Program-made: the position numbers and the translations under genes
Part shown: positions 34,101 through 43,800 of the stretch, one piece after another
Layout: each line of letters starts with the position of its first letter
Numbering within the stretch: position 1 is the stretch's first letter
The notes under the pieces: model-generated
Told to the model about the DNA's origin: nothing
The model's database searches: none
Seen by the model: only the letters and a program-made list of their open reading frames with translations
Assembly: GCA_012845835.1 (NCBI GenBank)
Contig: JABAKD010000011.1
Coordinates: forward strand, 3,124,697-3,188,696
Length of the DNA stretch: 64,000 nucleotides
Source of the DNA: Undaria pinnatifida
Taxonomy: Eukaryota; Sar; Phaeophyceae; Laminariales; Alariaceae
Reading direction: 5' to 3'

Positions 34101-35046
34101 AAAGCTGCGACACGAACGTATCGGACGAAGAAATCTCACCATGGCGGGGTACACAGCGAGAATCGTGCAAAAAACAAAAATGGCCTATTTTTTCGGACGA
34201 TTTTGGGTTCAAGGAGCCCCGTCCTTCAACAAAATGGCCAAAAAGTGTTTCCTCTTCTATCGTAGCGCGATCAGAATAGGAGGGTGTAAGAGCACCGTGT
34301 GTATTGAGAAGGACGAAGCGACACAGGTTGCTACTATTGTAGAGGTGTGCACTGTTTTTGGTTGCTTGAGGGAGCTGTATCACATCTCACACCGTCCACA
34401 GACTGATTTTTGATTAACCGTTTTGAGGTGCGATCCGACGAACAAAATAAAAAATGACCAAAAAGCGCCGCCTCCATCGTAGGACGCGCCGACCACAAGG
34501 ACGACAATCACAAGGTATAGAAGGCAGAGGGACGGAATGCTGAGGGGAAAGGTGGAACAACGGCCAACACAAAAAACCTTTGCACAAGAACGATCCAGAG
34601 AACAGGCTGGAAGTGAACATCGCAACGGACAAAATGCTCTACAACTAACTTCGGACAGACCATGATGCCAGCTGCAGATCGTCTAGATCTTTTTCGGCCG
34701 CGATGGGTATCTTGTGCACAAGAGCTACGGTAGAAGCACGCCACGCAGATATCTTCAGGCAAACACGTGACAGATAGTACACGTCATACAGATCCCAACG
34801 GTCAAGCGTGATCTAGATCCCGAAGATCATATAGATCAGATATATAGTCTATATTCATATATCTAAAACCAACTAGATCGCGAAATTAGGATCTGATTCG
34901 TCCGGAGGTGTGAACAGATTCAACCGAGACTGAAACTGTGCAAAACTAGAAAACAATACCAGGTAACTCACATTGAGCCTCTTCCGCAAGATTTGGTTCT
35001 CGCCCGTAAGACGCCGGAGCACCTCCAGCGTGCGGATGTGCTTGTG
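21200..35046 (-). CDS. Unidentified coiled-coil protein, at least eight exons
   Basis: Exons in order: 35046-34972, 32990-32868, 31805-31608, 29694-29564, 27662-27606, 26412-26325, 25621-25535, 22209-21968, 21418 to about 21200. From the first to 25535 every junction is AG/GT and the phases fit. The step into 22209 is one phase off, so an exon is probably missing there; 21968 to 21418 fits again. Landmarks: HIRTLEVLRRLTGENQILRK, SLEELVERQKEELHNAAEA, LKARNKELENAV, LREELEATVAGAREAQARA, EVEDLQLSLCKATRR, a poly-Gln stretch, RLRESEKRLRESNTKLQ, LERAESFVSELEAELQRV. These give heptad-rich helices with an acidic segment (DEDGVSLEGAE). Both termini are undefined. I do not recognise the family; a cytoskeletal or centrosomal role would be a guess. 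It is divergent from the EF-hand gene at 37868. Confidence 0.72.
22150..22182 (+). repeat. (CTG)11 encoding poly-Gln in the coiled-coil gene
   Basis: Eleven CTG triplets on the plus strand read as CAG, poly-Gln, on the coding minus strand inside the 22209-21968 exon, before a PPFPPQP segment and the helix RRLRESEKRLRES. Confidence 0.8.
23085..23410 (+). repeat. Minisatellite of GCCAGCGAACC units
   Basis: About 28 degenerate 9-13-bp units (GCCAGCGAACC, ACCAGCAAACC and the like). The long frames on both strands come from the unit. It lies in an intron of the coiled-coil gene. Confidence 0.88.
23830..23960. repeat. Inverted pair of tRNA-A-box-like sequences with a short palindrome
   Basis: AGCGCTATCCACTGGACCAC and GTGGTCTAGTGGATAGCGCT are near-perfect inverted repeats about 20 bp apart. 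The sequence CACTCGCGCGAGTG follows. That short palindrome recurs with an A-rich or T-rich neighbour near 42553 and 52413, and in variant form at 19476, 23641 and 53537. Confidence 0.6.
23971..24231 (+). mobile_element. MITE family 2 copy
   Basis: The inverted ends are built on TTCTACGRTAGCCCCCC (left TTCTGCGGTAGCCCCCCC, right GGGCTATCGTAGAATCA). Internal landmarks are AACGAAATCGCTG, AGCTCCCGACCGTATGTC and CCCGACGGTCATCGTTCGAT. No open frame. Confidence 0.85.
24328..24590 (+). mobile_element. MITE family 2 copy
   Basis: It has the same ends and internal boxes as the copy at 23971-24231 in the same orientation, only about 100 bp away. Its right end has a two-base insertion (CTATCGTGGTAAGAATCA). 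Confidence 0.85.
24966..25190 (-). mobile_element. MITE family 3 copy (reverse)
   Basis: Left end AATCCCGTGGTGGGGGTGAG; internal CCTGAGGAGCTCAATGAACA and CTCACCCGAAAAACGACTTC boxes. The family inverted repeat is about CATCCCACGGTAGGGGTGCAG. The far end is not clear. Confidence 0.65.
25800..26045 (+). repeat. Repeat family P, two end fragments
   Basis: CGGAGCACGTCGGGTTTTCA-type sequence occurs at about 25830 and again at about 25995, the second time followed by a C run (26036-26044). They lie between exons of the coiled-coil gene. Confidence 0.75.
27030..27115 (+). repeat. tRNA-like fragment (possible SINE head)
   Basis: GTGTTCTAGTGGTTACC (A-box-like) and GGTGTTCGAACCTCG (B-box-like) lie about 48 bp apart. 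I could not form a full cloverleaf. It lies in an intron of the coiled-coil gene, on the opposite strand. Confidence 0.35.
27391..27462 (-). other. Exon-like sequence with good splice sites but the wrong phase
   Basis: The acceptor ATATTTCAG and donor GTTTTT|GTGAGT frame 72 bp, open as YDNEMDSLVFSCEVRAKILE plus four residues. The neighbouring exons (27662-27606 and 26412-26325) join perfectly without it. Spliced in after 27606 it would be read with one borrowed base and meet TAG after seven codons. It is either an alternative/poison exon or a chance match. Confidence 0.4.
27770..28330 (+). repeat. Dispersed repeat family P (long copy)
   Basis: G-rich DNA (27724-27830) leads into GGTACTCAGCTTGTGCACGG, then the GACGGAGCACGTCGGGTTTT, AAGCGCGAAGCGCC and AACCGCTCGTAAGACGG boxes, to GGTACCCTGGTTGTCTAGCT and beyond. 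It aligns with 2030-2540 over almost its whole length. Confidence 0.85.
28452..28735 (+). mobile_element. MITE family 1 copy
   Basis: Ends ACGCATTCTACAGTAGAGGT and GCCTCTATCGTAGCACGCGT. The interior is in reverse orientation to the 19551 copy (CAACGGGGCTCCTTAACCTG at left, TCTTAAAAGCTCC at right). It is followed at 28770-28900 by a family P fragment. Confidence 0.88.
28926..29175 (+). mobile_element. MITE family 2 copy
   Basis: Ends AGTCGTTCTACGGTAGCCCC and GGGGGGTCTATCGTAGAGTC. Internal boxes as in the 23971 copy. Confidence 0.88.
30001..30250 (+). mobile_element. MITE family 2 copy
   Basis: Ends AGTCTTACTACCGTAGCCCC and GGGTGGGCTATCTTAGAATC, with internal TTTCTTTAACGAAATCGCCG. A family 3 element follows directly. 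Confidence 0.85.
30265..30508 (+). mobile_element. MITE family 3 copy
   Basis: Contains GAGCTCCTCACGTGTG, GCCTTCGAAGGCATGTTTCG and TTAGAATATGCTGCACCCC, ending CTAGGGTGGGATGGATCC. Its left inverted repeat is eroded. Confidence 0.7.
33340..33545. repeat. GGGTCGGGT-type repeat
   Basis: GGGTCGGGT units at left and ACCCGACCCG units at right form an imperfect inverted repeat about 200 bp long, related to 490-665. It is non-coding. Confidence 0.7.
33795..34017 (+). mobile_element. MITE family 3 copy
   Basis: GAGCTCCTCACGCGAGGAAC at left, TGTGAGGAGCTCAGAGACTT and CTGCATCCCGGCCGCGGGAT at right. It is immediately followed by a partial family 1 element. Confidence 0.7.
34018..34275 (-). mobile_element. 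MITE family 1 copy, left end lost
   Basis: GGGAGCTTAAGACCTCTCCC, CACCATGGCGGGGTACACAG and GGAGCCCCGTCCTTCAACAA are followed by the right end TCTATCGTAGCGCGAT. The left inverted repeat is missing, where it meets the family 3 element. Confidence 0.75.
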
Positions 35047-37867
35047 CTATAGAAAAAAAAAACGGAGAAATTCGCAAAAACAAAAGACGGCGAGATTATT
35101 CGGAGCATGCGACAAGGACTAAACTATACACTCGTTTGGGCTGGCCGTTAATACTTGCCCCGGGGTACTTTTCTAGAGTTTGCCACCCCGTTTCAACTTG
35201 CGACACCCCCGGGGTTCCACACCAACCGCATGCCCAAGGGGGGCAACTTGTTCTATGCGAGTAATGTGCGTTGTTGCGTTGTTTGAAATGTATATATAGA
35301 CTGTATATGCGAATCTCGTGCGCGGGATGACGATGGACCGCAATCACTCGTCTTCAGGAATCGTGCTGTTGATCCTCGGTTTAAAAGCAACCTACGACTA
35401 TCGAGGATAACTACTTGGAGTTTATTACCGTTGTTTCCTTCACGAGGAGGTTCAACGAGCTACTGCTGTAGTACAAGCGCCACCGGCATATATATATAAC
35501 ATCAAGCAGCGTGCAAACCGACCCCTTGTTGGTCGAGCTGACGTATTAATAGTACCTCCTGGGCCAGCCATAAAACGTAGAATCAATAATGGAGTTGTAT
35601 CTCGTTCACTGCTACTAATTGGGACTTGATATTTGGAGGCACTGGCCTTGACCCGTCAGTGCATGTATGTGCAAAATAAAACAGCATTAGGAAAATTATC
35701 ACATATTTATAGTTCGACTCGTGACTCGAAGATATACCGGCGAAAACTCAACCACCAACTTTAAACTCTAAATTCTGAAATAAAATCTTCGTTTTCGATT
35801 AAGTGAAAGTGGGTGCAGACATCACTGACGAGACAAGGAGAAGATCGAAACCAGTTTTATTGACCAATTCGTCGATTGCCACGAGATATGGCCAAAACGA
35901 TACTCAATACTTAACACAAGGGAAGGGCAAAAATAGTACAGTTGAAACGAGAAAAAACGCGTTTTTTAGCGCGATACACAGCTCAATTTGGCGATTTTCG
36001 ATCCGGAATTTTTCTACACCGTATGGTATTCGTGACGCCTATGTGAAATTGGGTCTCGCCTGTTTTTTTGTTTTTGTTTTTAATTTGTCAGGCAAGCTTT
36101 TGAGGGTTGAATTTTCGGTCACATCTCTCGAAAAAAATACTGTAGATGAATAAAAAAAAAGCCTGGCAAAAAGACACGTCTCGGTTGGTGCATGAACAAC
36201 GCCGCCGTGTCAGAATTTTCATGTCCACCTGCGAAAATTTGGGCGGTGTGTAGCCGATCTCCTGTTTTGACGCGGTCTGGGCTGGCCCGGCTCGTATTTA
36301 CGTACTGGTAGCTGTAAACTATACTTCGAACGTAGTTTGGGCATCACCAGACATATATATATACCGAAACAATTGATGTTGGCTTCGCAGTAAGTCAGGG
36401 TGTGTGTATTGTACCCACACTGACCTACGTTGTGCCCGTCACGATTCCGCGTCCAATGCTTACATCGTACTTTTGTGGCGTCAGAGGGTCAGCAGGACGA
36501 TTTTAGGTAATTGGCTCCAAGGCGGCATAAAGCCAGGGCATATCTGTCTCGTTCCTTCGTTCTTTCGTGGTACGATTAACGAGTAGACCAGCAACAATAG
36601 CCTAGTCTACAGAGTACGCCAACGACCAATCGACGAATCTTTCTTCGTCGACTTGAGTTTTAAAATCCATACCAGAGGGTATTAAATACGAAGTACTTCT
36701 TTGGGACCAGGCATGCTTAGTCTAGTCTAATACTATTGGTTAATAGGTTCTCTGTCCAAGTATCGAGAGCTCTGGGGCTCAACCTCGCAAATTTTGCCGA
36801 GTATATACTACGTGCACCAGGCATAGAATACTATTACTGCACGGCTGACTGCTCCGCCTGCGGCTTACCCGCAGTTGGTCCGAAACTCGTCGAGCGTCCT
36901 GCTCCATTCCCCTTCCCCTTCCCTGAACTGCCAGTGAAAAATCGTCGGGCGAGCCCGACGTGCCGACGTTGTCAGTCACATGCAGCGTCACACGCAGCGG
37001 CTCGCAAAGGCTGCTTGGCTTGTACAAAGATGTGCTTCGACTCCCGACTGAGTCAATGAAATACAATAATATGAACGAGCGGGCGCTTGGCGAATAGTGA
37101 CGGTTTCATGCGGCATAATTTTTCGAACCGGTACCAAATGCACCGCACAGCCCGCACTGCGCACAGCAGGTCACAGCGCACAGGCACATCAGCATCAGTG
37201 CAATCATGAGCATCATGAGCATCATCACACCACTCCGTAGCAGGTGTTTAGCGTAACCTTCAGTTACCTTTCAGAGATTTATGATGAGTTCCCCGTCCGG
37301 CTAAGCTTGCGACGAGAGCATTCAAATCATGAACTTTGGACATCCTGCCTGGTATGACACACCAGCTAGCTCTGAAATATTGACCATCTGATGAAGCGTA
37401 AATTGCAGTTGCCCAAATACATGCTGAGATAAGCTTGCTGCTGCGCGAGTATATAGCGTCGAGGAGGTGACTAACTGCGAAGTCGGTGCCCCGATGTGGT
37501 CGCCTTTGCAACGGGCGGCGTGGGTGATGTCTTCGCTTTCCGCGAGTGAGCGGCCATCATCGTAAAAAGACTCGTGCTAGCACCCGAGAGATACGCGACA
37601 CGGCCTAAGCTTGCGGGCTGGAGCTTTCAACAAGGGACTGACTGCCATGTCGGGTGATACGTACACGTGACCTCAAACAGCAGCAGGCTTCCGTCCGACT
37701 AATACAAAGCTAATGAGCTTGCGACGAGCGGAGGTTCAAAACGTGACTGCTGTCGTGTCGGTGCACTTGTATGTGATACAGCAGCAGCACGTTTCCGTCC
37801 AGTCATCGATAAGCTAGGCTTGAGCGGGCGAAGGTGTTGGAGAAGACTTTAAGCGACTTTGACTGCC
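35047..37867. other. Region between the coiled-coil and EF-hand genes
   Basis: No exon recognised, though the 5' exon(s) of the coiled-coil gene should lie here. The composition is more AT-rich and less repetitive than elsewhere, with short TATATA stretches near 35490, 36353 and 36800. Diverged copies of the EF-hand gene's first exon occupy 37285-37790. Confidence 0.5.
37285..37790 (+). pseudogene. Decayed tandem copies of the EF-hand gene's first exon start
   Basis: The text AAGCTTGCGRCGAG-like, then about 30 bp, then GACTGCCATGTCGGTGCCCG (the sequence around the start codon at 37868) recurs in diverged form: about 37300-37375, 37440-37515 (ACTGCGAAGTCGGTGCCCCG), 37607-37665 (GACTGCCATGTCGGGTGATA) and 37725-37785 (GACTGCTGTCGTGTCGGTGC). 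Spacing is roughly 110-150 bp. None gives a long open frame. If transcribed, they would put upstream ATGs in the 5' UTR. Confidence 0.6.
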
Positions 37868-40800
37868 ATGTCGGTGCCCGATGTGGCTGCCTTCACGGCG
37901 ACCGATGTGGACGATCTTGTCGGCTTTCTGGACAGCATTCAAGTCGAATTCGGCGCTGAAGCGAGGCGAGACGGGATCATCTCCATTCAGGTCAGAGAAA
38001 TCAAAAGCTACACAAGGTGCGCAGGACACGAAGAAAGTGCTTTGTTTTAAGTTGGTAGTGGAAATAACTGATGGATGTCGGTCGGGGTTGAGGCGGCGCG
38101 GATAGCTGTTAAGCTGATCCGAGATGATACTGCATCAACCGGATGTATGATCGACCAGGTTTGCACAGGCGGCATGCACCACCAGTAGATAGGCTTAACA
38201 GGCTCTGCCGGGGACAACACAACCTGCGATGGATAACAGCACAACACTGAGGAAGTCCTATTAATAGCTGCCGACCATCGATAGAATAGATTACCGAATA
38301 CCTGTTTCTAACAGTGTTGGATGCGGGGAGGATTCGCCTCATTCCTCGGCGGGTTGTCTTGTTCAGCTTCCACCCCGTCGTCCCACTATCAATAGCAGCT
38401 GTTTTGTTCGGGAGGCACCTTTGTGAATCACTACAGCATGCTGTGCCTAGCTGTTTTCTTTCGTCCCGCATGCAAAACCAAAAAACCACCCTTTTCAGGA
38501 GCTGAGCATGGCCTTCCGGAGGGTACGGCGACGACACGTGGAGGCCAGAAAGTCCCACGGGGTCAGACCCATCATAGAGGAGCTGCTGCAGGCGATCGAG
38601 GGCAACGGGATGACGATCCGCAGCTGGTTCGAGGCCATGGACCAGCTGTCCCTCGACAACAGGGTTACCATGCCCGAGCTGGCCAAGGGTATGCGGATGC
38701 TGGAGATGCACGGAAAGAACACGAAGAAGCAGCGTGTTTTCACCACCCAGAAGGTGGGGGGGAGGGGTGGTATCTCTCATAAATCGGGTAGCGGATGGCC
38801 ATCCTAGGAGTCAAAATAGAGTGGTAGTACGGGGGGACCCTAGTAAATAGGACCTACGGTGGACACAAAAACCTATATATTAATCTATTTTTACTAACAA
38901 TATTTCGTCCTATTTACTATCGTCCTCCGTAAAAATACTAGATCGGAGGACCCGTGGTCACAAGAGGGCACAGCACGAGCTCGTTGACGACGCAGAAAAT
39001 ACAGCAGAACCCCCCCTATACAAAGAGGATGGGTGTACTTATTCTGCTAAAGAGGTTTGCTGACCAAAACTTGTATTGTCACGTAGCCTCACAGCATCAG
39101 CGATGCAATCATGGTGCACATGTTGATTATCGCCCGTATCAGTTTGCATCTTCCTTAGTGCGCGGCGTAAAGAGGTATACCTACAGCACGGAAACCGCAC
39201 GTCCACCGAACCCACCCACCCACCCACCCACCCACCCACCCACCCACCCGCCCACCCACCCATACACCCACCCACCTACCCACCCACATACTCACCCACG
39301 CACCCACCCAGTCACCCAACCCACCCACCCACGCACCCACTCATCCGTGGTGCCACATCCCAACCAAACCAAACTCAACCCAAACCCAACCCAACCCAAC
39401 CCAACCCAACCCAACCCAACCCAACCCAACCCAACCCAACCCAACCCAACCCAACCCAACCCAACCCAACCCAACCCAACCCAACCCAACCCAACCCAAC
39501 CCAACCCAACCCAACCCAACCCAACCCAACCCAACCCAACCCAACCCAACCCAACCCAACCCAACCCAACCCAACCCAACCCAGCCCAACCCAACCCAAC
39601 CCAACCCAACCCATCCTGGGCATCGTCTGTCGTGCGCGTTTTCCTGTAGATGCAACAACTGTTTACTTATATGGACACGAACCACGATGGGGCGCTGGAG
39701 CTCAAAGAGGTGAGCAGCGAGGGACAGCCTTTTTTTTTCCCGCATGACAGGGCGTAGGCTTTCTCTTCCCTCGTCGAAACCCAATCACCCGAATATCGTG
39801 CGGTTTCAAAATTCGGGGAATAGTTCATACTTCGTACGACGGTAGCAGCAAGGGTTTCCCAGTAACGCGGCGATGTGCCAGAGCAAACACGACCGCCTTA
39901 TCGGGGAAAGCCGCCTTGCTCGTGCCAGGTTATGAGTGCAATTCTCCCATCGCGCAAAGCGGTTTTGTTTTTCTGGCCGCCTTGTATCGGGATACCGCTT
40001 TATTCAGACCGCCTTATCGGAGAACCCCTCCTACTGCTGAATATATACACGTAATTCAAGGCGTTGAATAAGCTCCACACCCGAGGGAGAGACACGTGCT
40101 ACGACAGAGGTGCACCACTTTTTTTCTTAATACTACCCCTCACTTTTTTAGGAGGAACTCAAGACATGATCCTCCCAAAGAACTGATCTGCAGAAAAATA
40201 AAACTGCTGTGATACCGGATGAAAGATCCCATCATGGCCGATTTGCAGAGTAACATAAAACTGCTACTTCGCACCGGATGAAAGATCCCATCATGGCCGA
40301 TTTGAAGAAAACATAAAACTGCTACTTCGCACCGGATGAAAGATCCCATCATGGCCGATTTGCAGAGTAAAATGAAACTGCTCTACCATTAATACTACTA
40401 AAGGATGAAAAAATCGCATGGCCTAGGTGCACAACGAAAATCATGGGGTAAAAAATGGCCTATTATTTATTTATTTTCCGACGATTTTGGGTTAAGGAGC
40501 CCCCCCACGTTATTAAGAAACCATTTCAGACGAAAAAAAGTGCTACTCTAGCGTAGCACGTGCCGAGAGACGAAGTGGTAACCAACGTCATCACGCACAG
40601 GAACTAAGCTAACCGTTTTGGGAAACCCATTCACACACAGACAAGAAAAAAAAAAAAAAAAAACGCGCTCTACGAGATAAGAGGCCGCACGTTTTGGACA
40701 ATATTAATGGATGACGAGGCACCTTAATAACGAGTCCACAATCGTAGGAAAATACGCCATTATTCTTGACTTTGCAATTATTTATTTATTTCTTTATTTT

Positions 40801-43800
40801 TTGCATGCCTGTGGACCATGAATTTGTTCATCGGTTTTCAACGTTAATTTTACCCTGTTAAGAAAGTCAGCTTTTGGGGAGAGGAAATAGGGTAGTTCAT
40901 TAAGCCACCATCCTCAGAAAGGAGAAAAAAAATAAAATGTTTGCCTTACTGAGAGAGGTCTTAAGCTCCCGAATTGAGGAAACCTCAGAAAAAAAAGAAC
41001 CAGTGCACCTCTACCGTACGGAGGTAGAGGTGCACTGGTTCTTTTTTTTCTGAGGTTTCCTCAATTCGGGAGCTTAAGACCTCTCTCAGCAGTACGGTAG
41101 AGGTGCACTGGTTCTTTTTTTTCTGAGGTTTCCTCAATTCGGGAGCTTAAGACCTCTCTCAGTAAGGCAAACATTGATCTGGAGAAAAATAAAACTGCTC
41201 TACTACTAAAGGATGAAAAATTCCCATGGCCTAAGTACACAACGAGAATCATGGGGAAAAAAAATTGCCCATTATTTATTTATTTTCCGACGATTTTGGG
41301 TCAAGAAGCCCCGTCATTCAGCAAAACTTTTCGCCAAAAAAAGGTATACCTCTATCGTAGCATGGGTCACAACCCAATCAAGCGTCTACACCAGGAAGAA
41401 AAAAGCTCGAGGCAAACAATCCGAGCATTCTTCTGGGTCGTCATGGCCTCACGCTTGCCTCGCCTCACGCTTGCCTCACCTCACGGCTACCTGCGCTTGC
41501 GGTTCGACCACATCCATCCGCCGTTTAATGCTACACCCGCAGCTCGACTTTGCACAGAGCTCCTGAAGCGAGGATTATTAGTTCCACACTCGAGGGGGCT
41601 CAGCCGCAGCATTAACATTAACATTAACATTAACATTAACATTAACATTAACATTAACATTAACATTAACATTAACATTAACATTAACATTAACATTAAC
41701 ATTAACATTAACATTAACAACTGCAACCCCTACCCGGACTGATACCAACGATCTTCTTCTTTATCGAACGTTTCATGGCTGCTCGACACCAGAAAGGACG
41801 CGATGAAAAAAAAAAAAACTTCACGCATTTTCTTGCTTGCAAAGGAGCTATCGAACGATGGCGTCGGGGTGGCAAAAGGGGCTTCCGTATTTCAGACGAC
41901 ACCGCCGGGAGTTGGTTTCAAAAGCGGCGATTTCGTTTAAGAGAAAAATTGGGGGGGGAGGGCTGCCGTAGAACGACTCAGAGAGGCCTCAGAAAAGCTT
42001 GAGGCGCACGCCGCCGACCCGCCTTACCGCAGCGTGGCACCATATTCCGTCTTTCTTGGGTGCACCGGTGGTTAAAAGTTCTTTCCGCTCCTGTGGTTTC
42101 TCTCGTCTCTTTCCGGATTTTTTTTTTTTGTGTGTGTATGTGTGTGTGTTTTTAATCACATCCATCCTAATTTTCAGGGTTAGACACCCGCGCCGCATGG
42201 CAGAGGTATACTTTTTTTTTTGGCTGTTTTGTTGCACTGAATGACGGGGGGGGGCTCCTTAGCCCCCCCAAATGGTCGGATTTTTTTTCGGCATTTTTTT
42301 TGTCGGTTGCGCCCGGGATTCTCGTTCTGTTACCTTAAGCCATGGGATTTTTTTTTCATCTGGCCAGTTGTTTGACTTTTTTTTTTTCCAAAATCGTTTT
42401 TTTTTTGGTTAAGAAAGACATGTCTCAAGCTCCTACTAATAAAAGCAAGGAACCTCCGAAAAAAAGTGTGGCGCAAGACCAACGCTACGGTCGGTAGGGG
42501 GGGGGGGGGGGAGGTACCCCCTTTCGGGCACTTTTTTTTCAGCGGCTCGGTGTCACTCGCGCGAGTGACCCCCTTGTTTAGCATTCCTCGACACTGATAC
42601 GTACGAAAAAGGGATGGTCAGCTACGCTGCTGCAACAGAAAAAAAAATCGATCGCCGAACGTGTTCTCGTCAGTGAGGCAAAAGAGTCGCTCGCGCGTCT
42701 GGTAGTGAAAAAAAGGGGTACCCCCCCCCCCCCCCCCCCCGAACCGTAGCTTTGATCCGCTTAAGAACAACATGCCTTCAGCTCCTCCTAAAGCAAGGAA
42801 CCTCCGGAAAAAAAAAAAAAGTGACCCACCACCTCTATCGTAACACGCGTCGTGCCACAAGGCAAAGGTAGCGCTTACTGCTTTTGCTTTTGCTTTGGAG
42901 GCGTTTTCCGAATGACGGGAGGCTTTTGACAGCTGGAATCTCGTCGTCGGGGACGATACATTGATAGTACAGTGCATCCCACGGTGAGGTGGGTAGGGGG
43001 CGTACCATTTTTTTTTTAGGGGGGGCCCAGACGTTTTCTGGCCGGTTTGAGCTCCTAATAAGCGAGGAAACTACCGGTTGTTTTGTCTGATGCTTTTTAC
43101 GAGTACGTTTGTTTTTGAGGACTAGCGCACAGATGTGGTCTGCTGGTCGGATTTGCGCGATAGAATGCCTTCGAAGGCATGTTTCGGCGTGGGATATTGA
43201 AGGCTCCTCGTGTTAGGCACTCAGAAATTTCTTAGAATCTGCCTCACCCCTGCCGTGGTGGGATGGATACAAATTACTTGATATTAGTATAGGGAGGGGT
43301 TTTGGGGGGTCCTGAAGAGAGGGTTAAAAACCAAAATCGCGTCAGTGAAACCCGTCATTCTTTTATTTTTTTGTTTTCGTTTTTGGAATATGGTGTTCGT
43401 TGTATATCTGTTGGGAGTTCATTTTGACTGTTAATACGGTTTTCTGCTGTTTATACAATAGCACTTTTTACTTTTCCTCAAGATCGGGTGAGGGGTTTCC
43501 TTAAGATTGGTTTTGGTTTTCCTTAACATCGGTTTTGGTTTTCCTTAAGATCGGTTTTGGTTTTCCTTAAGATCGGTTTTGGTTTTCCTTAAGATCGATT
43601 TCGGTTTTCCTTGAGATTGGTTTTGGTTTTCCTTCAGATCGCCTTAAGAAGGACAGAATCTTCCTCAGCTGGAGAGCCTCTCAGAAAAACAAAAATGGTG
43701 CGTGCTCGGTCGTTGCTTTCTTTGTTGCGTTATTCGTCCCTCAGGTTGCGCTGGCGTGCAAAGTGGAGAGCTTCGAGACGAAGGCTTCAGCGGAGCGGAT

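Noticed and set aside
39385..39612. Interstitial telomere
   Set aside because: CCCAA differs from the usual CCCTAA-type telomere unit, and the array lies inside an intron.
39292..39784. Long GLGWV-repeat open frames on the minus strand
   Set aside because: They are read through the CCCAA pentanucleotide array, whose unit length leaves all frames open.
43478..43640. Possible CRISPR-like array
   Set aside because: Units are contiguous with no unique spacers, and the host is a eukaryote; it is a minisatellite.
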